A DNA stretch of 64,000 nucleotides from Escherichia hormaechei_A. GTDB taxonomy: Bacteria; Pseudomonadota; Gammaproteobacteria; Enterobacterales; Enterobacteriaceae. The stretch lies in contig CP170191.1 in assembly GCA_042434945.1 (NCBI GenBank), forward strand, positions 2,294,001 through 2,358,000, written 5' to 3'. The notes beneath the pieces are model-generated. The model ran no database searches, had not been told where the DNA came from, and saw nothing but the letters and a program-made list of their open reading frames with translations. Below are positions 1 through 7,743 of this stretch, piece by piece (the first letter of the stretch is position 1; each line of letters starts with the position of its first letter). Position numbers and translations under genes: made by a program.

Positions 1-125
1 GCCGCGAAGCTGTCCTGGTTCTGTTTTAACGACGAGAAAAAGAGGCCGCCAGAAGTAAGCTGAAGAAGTGCGAAAATGACCAGCACCATCATAAGCATTG
101 TGACAACGCGGATACGGTTCAACAT
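1..125 (-). CDS. tar: Aspartate chemoreceptor Tar, N-terminal fragment
   Basis: Only the first 41 or so codons are inside the window; the gene runs off the left edge. The translation begins MLNRIRVVTMLMMVLVIF and continues to LFFSSLKQNQDSF, which matches the first transmembrane helix and the start of the periplasmic ligand domain of Tar-type methyl-accepting chemotaxis proteins. The ATG at 123-125 is preceded by AGAAGGTG as a ribosome site. In E. coli tar heads the tar-tap-cheRBYZ operon and follows cheW directly; here about 7 kb of fimbrial and transporter genes separate it from cheW. Tar rather than another receptor is inferred from the N-terminus and locus only. Confidence 0.8.
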   Translation of the reverse strand, partial: MLNRIRVVTMLMMVLVIFALLQLTSGGLFFSSLKQNQDSFA

Positions 126-156
126 ACAACACCTTCTCATAGATTTATTAACGGTG

Positions 157-183
157 TTATCGGCACAGGCCACAGGAACTTTA
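157..183 (-). promoter_or_regulatory. FliA (sigma-28) promoter of tar
   Basis: Read on the minus strand the sequence is TAAAGTTC, 11 bases, GCCGATAA: an essentially perfect sigma-28 promoter with consensus spacing, about 35 bases upstream of the tar start. It lies between tar and the end of the fimbrial operon, so tar and the genes after it keep flagellar class 3 control despite the inserted cluster. Confidence 0.9.
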
Positions 184-210
184 CATTTGCGAAAGGGAAA
201 AGCGCGGGAG

Positions 211-1173
211 TCAGAATGCGACGTCGACAATCAGCGTGTCGGTGTAGGTTCCGGCAGGCGGCGTGGCCTGGCTGGTCAGAACTTTGGCGGTGTAGTTGTA
301 GGTACGTAAAAGCCCGTCCGTACTGACCTGCGATGAGCTGGCGCTGGCCCAGCGCTCGCTGCCGCTGCTACCCCAGCGGTTGCTGGTCGCCTCTTTGTAG
401 ATGTCGTAACTCATGAAGTTGCTGCCGCTGACCATACGACGCACGTTGTTCAGGGCATTTGCCCCATTATTAATGCCTATGGTGTAGGTGCTACCTTTGG
501 TGCAGGTGACGGCAACCGACTGTGAAACGTTAGGAAAATTTTGCACCAGCGGCGCGCTGTTAAAATTGACGTCCGGCGTGGTCATGGTGCTGCAATCGTT
601 GGTGACGGTCATGTTGAGGAGGATCGAGGTGGTTGCCGTACCGGTTTGCGGGGTCAGGCACGCTCCGACCGCGCCAACGGCGCACACGTTGTAGTTAATA
701 CTGAACGTTAACAACACCTGATACGGCCCGGCGGTGACGTTCTGCCCCATTACGGTCCGGAAATAAAGGGGAATGTTGTAGCGCCTAGAACCCAGCAGCC
801 CGAGCAGCGTGTTTCCGCTCCAGGTATAGGCTTTGCTGATTTGTATTTCACTGTTTCCGCCGCAGCCGGACGCCCCGCACAGCCGCGCAGGGATGACATC
901 GGTAATAGCCGCGTTGTCCGTACGCTTCATGGTCGCCCGGCTATTCGCGAAGACGGATGCCGAGGTGTAATTCAGCGTCACCGAGTCGTTGGTTAACAGG
1001 TTGAGAACGGTATCGCAGGTCACCACCAGCGTGCCCGTCGTTTCCACTTCCCCGGTACCGCTGAGTGCGAACGAGGTGACGCTGCCAAACGAGGCATTCA
1101 CCGTACTGACGGTACAGGCCGCCCAGCTGCCGCCGGAGCACAGCAGCAGGAGCGCGATTAACAGGCGTCTCAC
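211..1173 (-). CDS. Archaic (Csu-type) pilus tip subunit/adhesin, two spore-coat-U domains
   Basis: A 320-residue secreted protein with a signal peptide (MRRLLIALLLLCSGGSWA, then ACTV). Two spore-coat protein U (SCPU) type domains can be seen, roughly residues 19-175 and 190-320; the second ends in PAGTYTDTLIVDVAF, the typical final beta strand of this family. A two-domain protein at the 3' end of the cluster corresponds to CsuE, the tip adhesin of Csu pili, in which the first domain binds surfaces and the second is the pilin that accepts donor strands. The start overlaps the usher stop by 4 bp (ATGA type), indicating translational coupling. Its receptor cannot be inferred. Confidence 0.8.
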   Translation of the reverse strand: MRRLLIALLLLCSGGSWAACTVSTVNASFGSVTSFALSGTGEVETTGTLVVTCDTVLNLLTNDSVTLNYTSASVFANSRATMKRTDNAAITDVIPARLCGASGCGGNSEIQISKAYTWSGNTLLGLLGSRRYNIPLYFRTVMGQNVTAGPYQVLLTFSINYNVCAVGAVGACLTPQTGTATTSILLNMTVTNDCSTMTTPDVNFNSAPLVQNFPNVSQSVAVTCTKGSTYTIGINNGANALNNVRRMVSGSNFMSYDIYKEATSNRWGSSGSERWASASSSQVSTDGLLRTYNYTAKVLTSQATPPAGTYTDTLIVDVAF

Positions 1174-3554
1174 GGCGCCTCCCGACAGGTCAGCGGACCG
1201 TAGGTTTGCAGCTTATGTTCAGGGTTTGCGCCAACGGTCAGCGTTGCCGTACAGCGTTTACCCTCCGGGGTGATGACCTCGAGCGGATTCACGTCGTTGA
1301 GGTTTTCCAGCCAGGCGAGGCCGTCGTAGCCGACAACCGCGCTGCTGCGCGACGCGCGTCTGACCTGGCTTCCTACCGGGATCGCATTGCCCTGCGCATC
1401 GTGCAGGATCACGCTGGCAACCCGCTCCTGCTCCATCGGAAAATCCACCAGATAACCGTTATGCCGACGAATCGCCACCCGACGCTCGGTCTCTTTCAGC
1501 CGGGTATCCGCGGGTAAGTTCAGGGTATCAATGCGGTAACTTGCCGGGTAATAGGCGGAAACGCCGCTCACCAGCAGATAGCCTTTGTTATTGGTTTTTC
1601 CGACCGGCTGGTTTTCGTAGCTGACGGGAACATCCGGATGACCGTCGGTGCTGATCACCACAAACGCATCGTTGATTTTGTTCGCCGCAAACAGCTCACC
1701 GTCCATCAGCACGACAGAGCCCATCGCCTCGCCCCACCAGGTCATCATGCCCTTCTCACCGTAGCCGCCGCCCTGTAGCTCCACGTTGTTATTCCGCCAG
1801 CCGAGCGTGGCCTGCTGATAGTTACTCGACCGCGACTGGTTGGCCCAGGCCATGTTCCAGCTAAATCCGCCGTCTGAAGGCATCGAGTGGTTGTAGTTAA
1901 TGCGTTGAGTGCTGCCTGCGTCAGGGGTGTTTTCAAAGGTGACGGCGGCGCTGTCACGTTCGCCGAGGGGAACCTGCAACGACAGCGCAACCGTCCAGTT
2001 GCCTCGCTGCTTGTCACGGCTGGCAGCCAGATAAATACTGCTTGAGCCCCACAGATTACGGCTCCAGGAGAGGTTGAGCAGCTCAGTTTTCTGGCTGTCA
2101 AAACTCTCAACGCCGATCCACGCCGCGCCGATATTGCCGTATCCGCCGAGGTTAAAGGTTAAGGAATACTGGTCGGTATTGCGGCTCAGGCTGGCAACGG
2201 GGTTATCATTTTCATCATAAACGGTGGGCTGATCGTACAGGGCGAGATTACCAAAACCACGATCACGTCGGGTATGCTGGGTCGCTACGCTAAACTCGCT
2301 GGTGTTGTATTGATAGCCCCAGTTTATCTGGCCGCCGCTATCGCCGCGCATGCGGCTTTGGGTCCACGAGGTATTTACCACGCCAAAACGCCCGAGCTTC
2401 AGTACCGTGCCCGCGCCGCCAAGCGCCAGCGACTCCGCCCCTTCCGCATGCCCCTCCAGCGTCAGCCAGTCGGTCACCCCGTAGCGGTACGATCCGCTGC
2501 CCGCCGCCGGGCCATAGTCAAAATTCTCAATACCGTAGTTACGCCGCAGGCTGCCCAGCGTCACGGCGCCGTCGCTTAACCCCTGCTTAAGCAGATCGCT
2601 GCTGACATAAAACGGCAGCGTGGTACTCACCTGACGACCCAGCGCATCAGTGGTAACCAGTACTGCATCGCCAGCACCGTTGATATACGGCAGATTGGTG
2701 AGGGTAAACGGCCCCGGCTGAAGGCGGGTGGAGCCGGAACGGTAGCCGTTAATAAAGAGATCGACCGAGGTCGGGACAGCCGCCTCGCCGGAAAACGCCG
2801 GCAGCGGCCAGGTCACCAGATCCGGACGCAGGGAGAAGTCGCGCCCGTAGCTGATCCCGCCCATGCGCACGCTGGTGCTCCAGCTCAGCGCATCGCTGAT
2901 GACGTCCCCGGCGGACCAGGTGGTGGCATCCTCTTCGTTGGTGATCAGTAAGGTAGAGTCATAACGCACGTACCCTTCCTGCTGCCCGCTGTTACCGGTG
3001 AAATTCTGCCGGGCGTAACCCGTCGATGAAAATGAATAATCCTCATTGAAATAGCGGAACTCGTGCCATACCGATGCCTGGCCGCCCGTGTGTTCGGAAT
3101 GGTTGGTATAAACGTCGTAATTGAGCAGCGCGCCGCGGCCATAGTGCGGTTTGCTTTGCGTGCTCTGTTCGCTGAACGGCGTGATCCGTGCCGCGACCCA
3201 GTCCCGGGGGACCGTCAGCAACAGGCGCTGGGCCGTACTGTCGTACTCTGCGCGTACCGACGTAAGCGTCGAGAGATTCACCTCTCCGGCTGGCACATGC
3301 GCGGGCGGCAGCCCGGCGCGGAGCAAATCCGCGCCCGAAATAAACCAGGCGCCCTCACGCTGCGTCACCGGCACCACCAGACCCGTGTCATAGTGGTTCA
3401 GCACCAGGGCGAGCTGGAATACTGCTTCGCCGTTTATCGTCCGTGCATCCGGCGGCGGCGGTAAACTGTCGTCGCCGGTTTCGGCAAAGGCGCTGGTACT
3501 GACGCAAAGCAGGATCATCATCGCCGGTTTCAGTTGACGGGCGTCGATTGCCAT
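1170..3554 (-). CDS. Outer-membrane usher of archaic chaperone-usher pilus
   Basis: A 794-residue usher, a little short but in the usual range for CsuD-type ushers. A signal peptide (about residues 1-24, ending SAFA) is followed by an N-terminal chaperone-docking domain, a long beta-barrel region rich in alternating aromatic residues, a plug region in the middle and C-terminal domains containing the V-x-Y-D-G-x-A-W-L pattern common near usher C-termini. It exports and assembles subunits delivered by the chaperone encoded immediately upstream. It overlaps that gene by 25 bp and the adhesin gene by 4 bp, so the cluster is a tight operon transcribed leftward. Confidence 0.88.
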   Translation of the reverse strand: MAIDARQLKPAMMILLCVSTSAFAETGDDSLPPPPDARTINGEAVFQLALVLNHYDTGLVVPVTQREGAWFISGADLLRAGLPPAHVPAGEVNLSTLTSVRAEYDSTAQRLLLTVPRDWVAARITPFSEQSTQSKPHYGRGALLNYDVYTNHSEHTGGQASVWHEFRYFNEDYSFSSTGYARQNFTGNSGQQEGYVRYDSTLLITNEEDATTWSAGDVISDALSWSTSVRMGGISYGRDFSLRPDLVTWPLPAFSGEAAVPTSVDLFINGYRSGSTRLQPGPFTLTNLPYINGAGDAVLVTTDALGRQVSTTLPFYVSSDLLKQGLSDGAVTLGSLRRNYGIENFDYGPAAGSGSYRYGVTDWLTLEGHAEGAESLALGGAGTVLKLGRFGVVNTSWTQSRMRGDSGGQINWGYQYNTSEFSVATQHTRRDRGFGNLALYDQPTVYDENDNPVASLSRNTDQYSLTFNLGGYGNIGAAWIGVESFDSQKTELLNLSWSRNLWGSSSIYLAASRDKQRGNWTVALSLQVPLGERDSAAVTFENTPDAGSTQRINYNHSMPSDGGFSWNMAWANQSRSSNYQQATLGWRNNNVELQGGGYGEKGMMTWWGEAMGSVVLMDGELFAANKINDAFVVISTDGHPDVPVSYENQPVGKTNNKGYLLVSGVSAYYPASYRIDTLNLPADTRLKETERRVAIRRHNGYLVDFPMEQERVASVILHDAQGNAIPVGSQVRRASRSSAVVGYDGLAWLENLNDVNPLEVITPEGKRCTATLTVGANPEHKLQTYGPLTCREAP

Positions 3555-4291
3555 TGCGTATCCCTGGCATTAATTTGCGCGCTCATCCGGTTCGGCTGAT
3601 AAATCCCTGCCGGAAGCAGCCAGCTTCGGGTGCTGCCTGGCAGCACATAACCCAGCAGCCCCTCGGCAACCGTGCGTTTTTGCCCGCCCTGCTCAACCGT
3701 AACCTGGCTGAGCCGGACGTGCACATCCCCCTGATTACGGACCTGAAGCGCGGGTTTCCCCCCTACCTGAACGACCCGCCAGCTCAGCTGTTGAGTATTC
3801 GCCAGCGCGTGGTGCGCCCCTTCGTTGAGGGTGGGGATCCCCTGCCCATAAACAAATAAGGGAATGGAATAGCGCATTTGCAGTTTGAGGCCCATGGACG
3901 GTTCCGCTTTGGCATCCGGCTGGGGAATTTCATCCACAATAATGCGGTAGGCCTGCTCAACCCCCGACGGGATTGTCCCCTGCTTGATCAGGCGAATAAG
4001 CTGTTTACTGCCTTTGGCGATGGTCACGATCGGCGGGCTGGCGACCACATCTTGCTGGGCGGTGTAACGCTCATATCCTCCCTCCTGCTTCCAGCGCACA
4101 ATACGCACCTGCATTGTCGTGGCGCTGTTGCCCTGATTCTGGATCCACAATTCAGTTGCTCTGGCCTCTGCCGAAAGCCACGGATCGATGGGCCACAAAA
4201 GAATGGTTGCCGCTGCCTGCGCCTGGCTCGCTGCCAGAGCCGTTGCCCCCAACAGACCCACCAGGCCTGATCGCCTGAAAAATGGCTTCAT
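3530..4291 (-). CDS. Periplasmic pilus chaperone of archaic type
   Basis: 253 residues with a cleaved signal peptide (about 1-27, ending SQAQA). The N-terminal immunoglobulin-like domain has the WPIDPWLSAE segment and the RATELWIQNQG strand typical of CsuC/archaic chaperones rather than of FGS-type FimC proteins; the AKGSKQLIRLI segment corresponds to the G1 donor strand. It would bind SCPU subunits in the periplasm and hand them to the usher. It lies between the minor subunit and the usher genes, as in csu clusters. Confidence 0.85.
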   Translation of the reverse strand: MKPFFRRSGLVGLLGATALAASQAQAAATILLWPIDPWLSAEARATELWIQNQGNSATTMQVRIVRWKQEGGYERYTAQQDVVASPPIVTIAKGSKQLIRLIKQGTIPSGVEQAYRIIVDEIPQPDAKAEPSMGLKLQMRYSIPLFVYGQGIPTLNEGAHHALANTQQLSWRVVQVGGKPALQVRNQGDVHVRLSQVTVEQGGQKRTVAEGLLGYVLPGSTRSWLLPAGIYQPNRMSAQINARDTQWQSTPVN

Positions 4292-4307
4292 CGATGTTCT
4301 CCCTTTC

Positions 4308-4856
4308 CTACCATGACAAGGTCACGGTGAGTTGATCTGAATATGTTCCCGGCAGGCTAAACCCCGTCAGGATCGCGACGCCAAAAAGAGGCAGCGCGAT
4401 GTTATTGCTGTTGGTATAGGTAATCGGTATGGCCTGGTTAACCCCAATTTCGCTGTTCGCCGCCAGAGAGCTGCTGCTGTAAAGCCGGTAACCAACAACT
4501 TCGGTCCCACCTGAACGCGTCATCCGTCGCACCGAGCTGTAATTCTGGCCGCCGTCAATGCTCATGCTCAGCGCCACGCCCGGCGTGCAGGCGATGGACA
4601 ACGCACCGTCGGCGACAAAGCTGGTGCTGACCGGCGTGTTGTCCACGCCGTTACGGGTTCCAAAATCCAGCGTCCCAAAGCGCCCGCCCGTGCCGGTACT
4701 CACCGAGCACCCTGGTACTACCGTCGCGCTCACCCTGAAGGACTGGGAGGTCACCGCTCTGGCGTCGCAGTTCATCATCAACCCGACGATCAGGGCCAAA
4801 AAAGGGTGCACGACGCCCTCTGCGCTTTCGCGCAGACATAAACACAATGCCTTCAT
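4308..4856 (-). CDS. Minor pilus subunit with spore-coat-U domain
   Basis: 182 residues from the ATG at 4854-4856, which lies 7 bases after the stop of the major subunit; a longer reading into that gene is less likely. After a somewhat long leader (about 34 residues, ending CDARA) comes one SCPU domain with the FGTLDFGTRNGVDN signature and the terminal strand LPGTYSDQLTVTLSW. It corresponds in position to CsuA or CsuB, the adaptor subunits of Csu pili. The leader carries several charged residues before its hydrophobic stretch, which is unusual; the true start could be the internal Met-Met about 8 residues before the predicted cleavage site. Confidence 0.75.
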   Translation of the reverse strand: MKALCLCLRESAEGVVHPFLALIVGLMMNCDARAVTSQSFRVSATVVPGCSVSTGTGGRFGTLDFGTRNGVDNTPVSTSFVADGALSIACTPGVALSMSIDGGQNYSSVRRMTRSGGTEVVGYRLYSSSSLAANSEIGVNQAIPITYTNSNNIALPLFGVAILTGFSLPGTYSDQLTVTLSW

Positions 4857-4863
4857 GGCTGAA

Positions 4864-5436
4864 TCAGTAGGTGACGCTGACGTTAATCGTGTCGGTATAG
4901 GTTCCCGGTACAACCGTTACGCTATTGCCACCGCCCGTTATGCGTCCGTAGAGGGTATAGCTGTCCACCCCGCCCGCCGTGGAGGCAACGGGCAACGCGG
5001 CGTTGTTAGCGATCACGTTGTTGTACCCGCTGTCGCTATAGAGGCTGTATGCCACGCCCTGTGCCGCATTGGCGGTGTTCACCAGATAGCGGGCGGGTGT
5101 GCCGGGGGTGCCGACAACGGTTCCGGGTGCGGTCGCGTTGGTGTTGCCGGTGATCGCCACCGTGTAACTAGCAGTGGTACATTGAATGGTAAAGGTGTTT
5201 CCGCCGCTGGCCCCGGTTAACTGGGTTGTCAGGGTGGAGAATGTCGCAGGATGGGTCCCGAAATCGAGTGTCCCGAAGTTAATGCCGTTTTGCGTTGGCG
5301 AGCCGTTGATCAAACAACCGTTCGTCAGCGTCAGCGTCGCCCCGATAGTACCGCTACTGGTGACTGCCAGCGCCTGACCGACAGTCGCCGCCGTCAGCAG
5401 TGTACCCGCGCAGATAAAAAGAAGTGTTCTTTTCAT
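4864..5436 (-). CDS. Major pilus subunit (CsuA/B-like), spore-coat-U domain
   Basis: 190 residues: signal peptide of about 24 residues ending GQALA, then a single SCPU domain with NFGTLDFGTHPATFS and the C-terminal strand VVPGTYTDTINVSVTY. First gene of the leftward pilus operon, as expected for the most abundant rod subunit (CsuA/B). It shares the FGTLDFGT core with the next gene. The promoter must lie in the 427-bp gap to the divergent transporter gene. Confidence 0.8.
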   Translation of the reverse strand: MKRTLLFICAGTLLTAATVGQALAVTSSGTIGATLTLTNGCLINGSPTQNGINFGTLDFGTHPATFSTLTTQLTGASGGNTFTIQCTTASYTVAITGNTNATAPGTVVGTPGTPARYLVNTANAAQGVAYSLYSDSGYNNVIANNAALPVASTAGGVDSYTLYGRITGGGNSVTVVPGTYTDTINVSVTY

Positions 5437-5863
5437 TTACCACCCTCCAGAAGAAATAATGGTCCGCTTACCCTATTTTATTCATACTGTTCAGTATGTT
5501 AGCCCCGCTTAAACATTCCCCGGCGCGGTTACTGAGAATTTAGTTTATGGTTCACGCTTCAACCACTTTCAGCGAAGGTGAGACACCCGCCCTCCAATTA
5601 ACAGACTATTAACAAACATTACAAAGAGTTAGCAAAATAAAACGGGCATTATTTTTGCTTAATTTGAGGATATATCGCCTGTAACGTGATCCGCGTCACA
5701 ATATATCGTCATCGTAAAAACAACGAATTTCATAAAAATTAAAAACAAGTTGTAACTCACGCAGCTTTACTTCAATTTATGCCCCTAATATTTTCCTGCG
5801 CTTAAATAAAAATTTTGTATGCATTGACGCAGGAAACTCTTTTAGCGCATAGAGGATCTTTTT
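5437..5863. promoter_or_regulatory. Divergent intergenic region between pilus operon and DAACS carrier
   Basis: This 427-bp AT-rich stretch separates two divergent units and must hold both promoters. It contains a good CRP-like palindrome, CGTGATCCGCGTCACA, at 5685-5700. I see no open reading frame of note and no clear terminator. Which side the CRP-like site controls cannot be decided by inspection; it lies about 165 bp before the carrier gene and about 250 bp before the pilus operon. Confidence 0.5.
5685..5700. promoter_or_regulatory. Candidate CRP-binding site
   Basis: CGTGATCCGCGTCACA matches the CRP consensus TGTGA-N6-TCACA at all but one position of the two half-sites. Catabolite control would fit a dicarboxylate or amino-acid carrier; this is inference. 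Confidence 0.5.
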
Positions 5864-7123
5864 GTGGCAAGTGCAAACAAACTCACGCTCTTCATCGTGA
5901 TTTTCATGCTGGCGGGCATTCTTTCAGGTGCGGCAATCCATGAGTATGCTTCGCCCGACGCCATACAGGCCTGGTCGGAGAACATCACCCTGCTGACCGA
6001 TATTTTCCTGCGGCTGATTAAGATGGTGATTGCCCCGCTGGTGTTCAGCACCCTGACGGTGGGCATTATGAAGCTGGGTGAAACGTCGACGATTGGGCGC
6101 GTCGGGGGTAAAGCGATGGTGTGGTTTATCAGCTCATCCGTACTTTCCATTCTGGTGGGGCTGTTTATTGTTACCCTTGAACAACCCGGCAGCGGTCTGA
6201 ACCTGAGCATTCCGACAGAGACGGTTGATACTGGCCTGGCCGTTAGCGGGATGTCGCTGAAAGCCTTCCTGTCACACACTATTCCAACCAGCATTGCCGG
6301 CGCGATGGCGAACAATGAGATCCTGCAAATTGTGGTCTTCTCGATGTTCTTCGGCATCGGCGGCGCGTCATTAGGTCAAAAATTCAACGCCCCGCTGGTG
6401 GCGGCGCTGGATGTGGTTTCCCACATTATGCTGAAAGTGACGGGCTACGTGATGTACGTTGCGCCGCTGGCCATTTTTGCCGCGATTTCGTCCGTGATTG
6501 CCACTCAGGGTCTGGGCATTTTGCTGAACTATGCCTCGTTCATTGGCGGTTACTATGTGGCGATCCTTCTGACCTGTCTGGTATTGCTGGCGGTAGGTTA
6601 CATGGTACTGAAAAAAGAGATTTTCCGTCTGGTGGCGATGCTGAAAGATCCGGTGCTGGTCGCGTTTACCACCAGCAGCTCAGAAGCGGCATACCCGAAA
6701 ACGCTGGAGCAGTTAGCGCGCTTCGGCTGTTCACGTAATATCGCCTCTTTCGTCCTGCCGATCGGCTACTCGTTTAACCTGGTCGGCTCCATGGTGTACT
6801 GCTCGTTCGCCTCGATGTTTATCGCCCAGGCATACAACATTCACCTGAGTTTCACCGAGGTGACGGTGCTAATGTTAACGTTGATGCTGGCCTCGAAAGG
6901 GATTGCGGGCGTACCGCGCTCGTCGCTGGTGGTGCTGGCGGCAACTATTCCGAGCTTTAACATTCCGGTGGCCGGGATCTTGCTGCTGATGGGGATTGAC
7001 CATTTCCTGGATATGGGACGATCGGCCATTAACGTGCTGGGGAACGGGATTGCGACGGCGATGCTGTCGCAGAATGAAGGGGCGCGGGAAGCGGAATCAG
7101 CGCTGGTGGAGCAGGAGGCGTAA
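5864..7123 (+). CDS. DAACS-family dicarboxylate/amino-acid:cation symporter
   Basis: 419 residues, GTG start after GAGGATC. An integral inner-membrane carrier of the glutamate/C4-dicarboxylate symporter family (GltP, DctA, GltPh). The serine-rich hairpin (TTSSSEAAYPKTLEQ) is present, as is the C-terminal substrate/cation segment (FLDMGRSAINVLGNGIA). Oddly, the highly conserved NMDGT/NLDGS motif of TM7 reads NLVGS here, so the acidic cation ligand is replaced by Val, and the usual Asp after the NV-x-G motif of TM8 is Asn. The substrate cannot be told from sequence. It stands alone next to the pilus operon, between cheW and tar, and is followed by REP elements. Confidence 0.85.
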   Translation: MASANKLTLFIVIFMLAGILSGAAIHEYASPDAIQAWSENITLLTDIFLRLIKMVIAPLVFSTLTVGIMKLGETSTIGRVGGKAMVWFISSSVLSILVGLFIVTLEQPGSGLNLSIPTETVDTGLAVSGMSLKAFLSHTIPTSIAGAMANNEILQIVVFSMFFGIGGASLGQKFNAPLVAALDVVSHIMLKVTGYVMYVAPLAIFAAISSVIATQGLGILLNYASFIGGYYVAILLTCLVLLAVGYMVLKKEIFRLVAMLKDPVLVAFTTSSSEAAYPKTLEQLARFGCSRNIASFVLPIGYSFNLVGSMVYCSFASMFIAQAYNIHLSFTEVTVLMLTLMLASKGIAGVPRSSLVVLAATIPSFNIPVAGILLLMGIDHFLDMGRSAINVLGNGIATAMLSQNEGAREAESALVEQEA

Positions 7124-7135
7124 GGTTACAAAAGA

Positions 7136-7214
7136 GCCGGGTGGCGCTGACGCTTACCCGGCCTACGTGTTCGAGCCATTTGTAGGCCGGGTAAGGCGAA
7201 GCCGCCACCCGGCT
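7136..7214. repeat. REP/BIME pair, Enterobacter-type dialect
   Basis: Two REP units in inverted orientation: GCCGGGTGGCGCTGACGCTT with ACCCGGCCTAC, then TGTAGGCCGGGTAAGGCGAA with GCCGCCACCCGGC. They lie between the convergent carrier gene and cheW. The core (CCGGGTGGCGG...TTACCCGGCCTAC) differs from the E. coli-type REP downstream of fliC at about 47.7 kb. Confidence 0.8.
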
Positions 7215-7219
7215 TTATT

Positions 7220-7723
7220 TTATGCCACGTGATTCGCCGCGCTATCTAACAGCGCCATCTCTTCGCTGTTCAGCAGTTTTTCGATGTTCACCAGAATCAA
7301 CATCCGGTCGCCCAGTGCGCCCAGTCCAGTGAGATATTCTGTTGAAAGCGTCACGGCAAATTCCGGTGCCGGACGAATTTGCTCCGCCGTCAATGAAAGC
7401 ACGTCTGAGACGCCGTCAACCACGATGCCGACCACCCGCTGTCCGAGATTCAGGACGATAACTACCGTGTTGTCGTTATAGTCCACATCCACCTGGCTGA
7501 ACTTAATTCGTAAGTCAACAATCGGCACAATAACGCCGCGCAGATTCGTGACGCCTTTGATAAACGCTGGCGTGTTCGCAATCCGTGTTACCTGATCGTA
7601 GCCACGGATCTCCTGCACTTTCAGGATATCAATACCGTACTCTTCATCACCAAGGGTAAATACCAGAAATTCCTGGCCTGACGGCTCGCTGGCCAGCTTT
7701 GTTACATTCGTCATACCGGTCAT
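7220..7723 (-). CDS. cheW: Chemotaxis coupling protein CheW
   Basis: 167 residues, full length. CheW bridges receptors to the CheA kinase in polar arrays. The SH3-like fold is recognisable from EFLVFTLGDEEYGIDILKVQEIRGY, TNLRGVIVPIVDLR and the C-terminal NIEKLL segment. The protein matches my memory of E. coli CheW throughout except for the last few residues (AANHVA rather than AASEVA), which suggests that an E. coli-like block ends here. Last gene of the motA-motB-cheA-cheW operon; the usual downstream neighbour tar is displaced. Confidence 0.95.
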   Translation of the reverse strand: MTGMTNVTKLASEPSGQEFLVFTLGDEEYGIDILKVQEIRGYDQVTRIANTPAFIKGVTNLRGVIVPIVDLRIKFSQVDVDYNDNTVVIVLNLGQRVVGIVVDGVSDVLSLTAEQIRPAPEFAVTLSTEYLTGLGALGDRMLILVNIEKLLNSEEMALLDSAANHVA

Positions 7724-7743
7724 ATTGTTACCTTTTTACTCAT

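Noticed and set aside
4558..5220. 220-codon plus-strand ORF across the pilus subunit genes
   Set aside because: Antisense to two clear SCPU-domain genes and without any recognisable feature.
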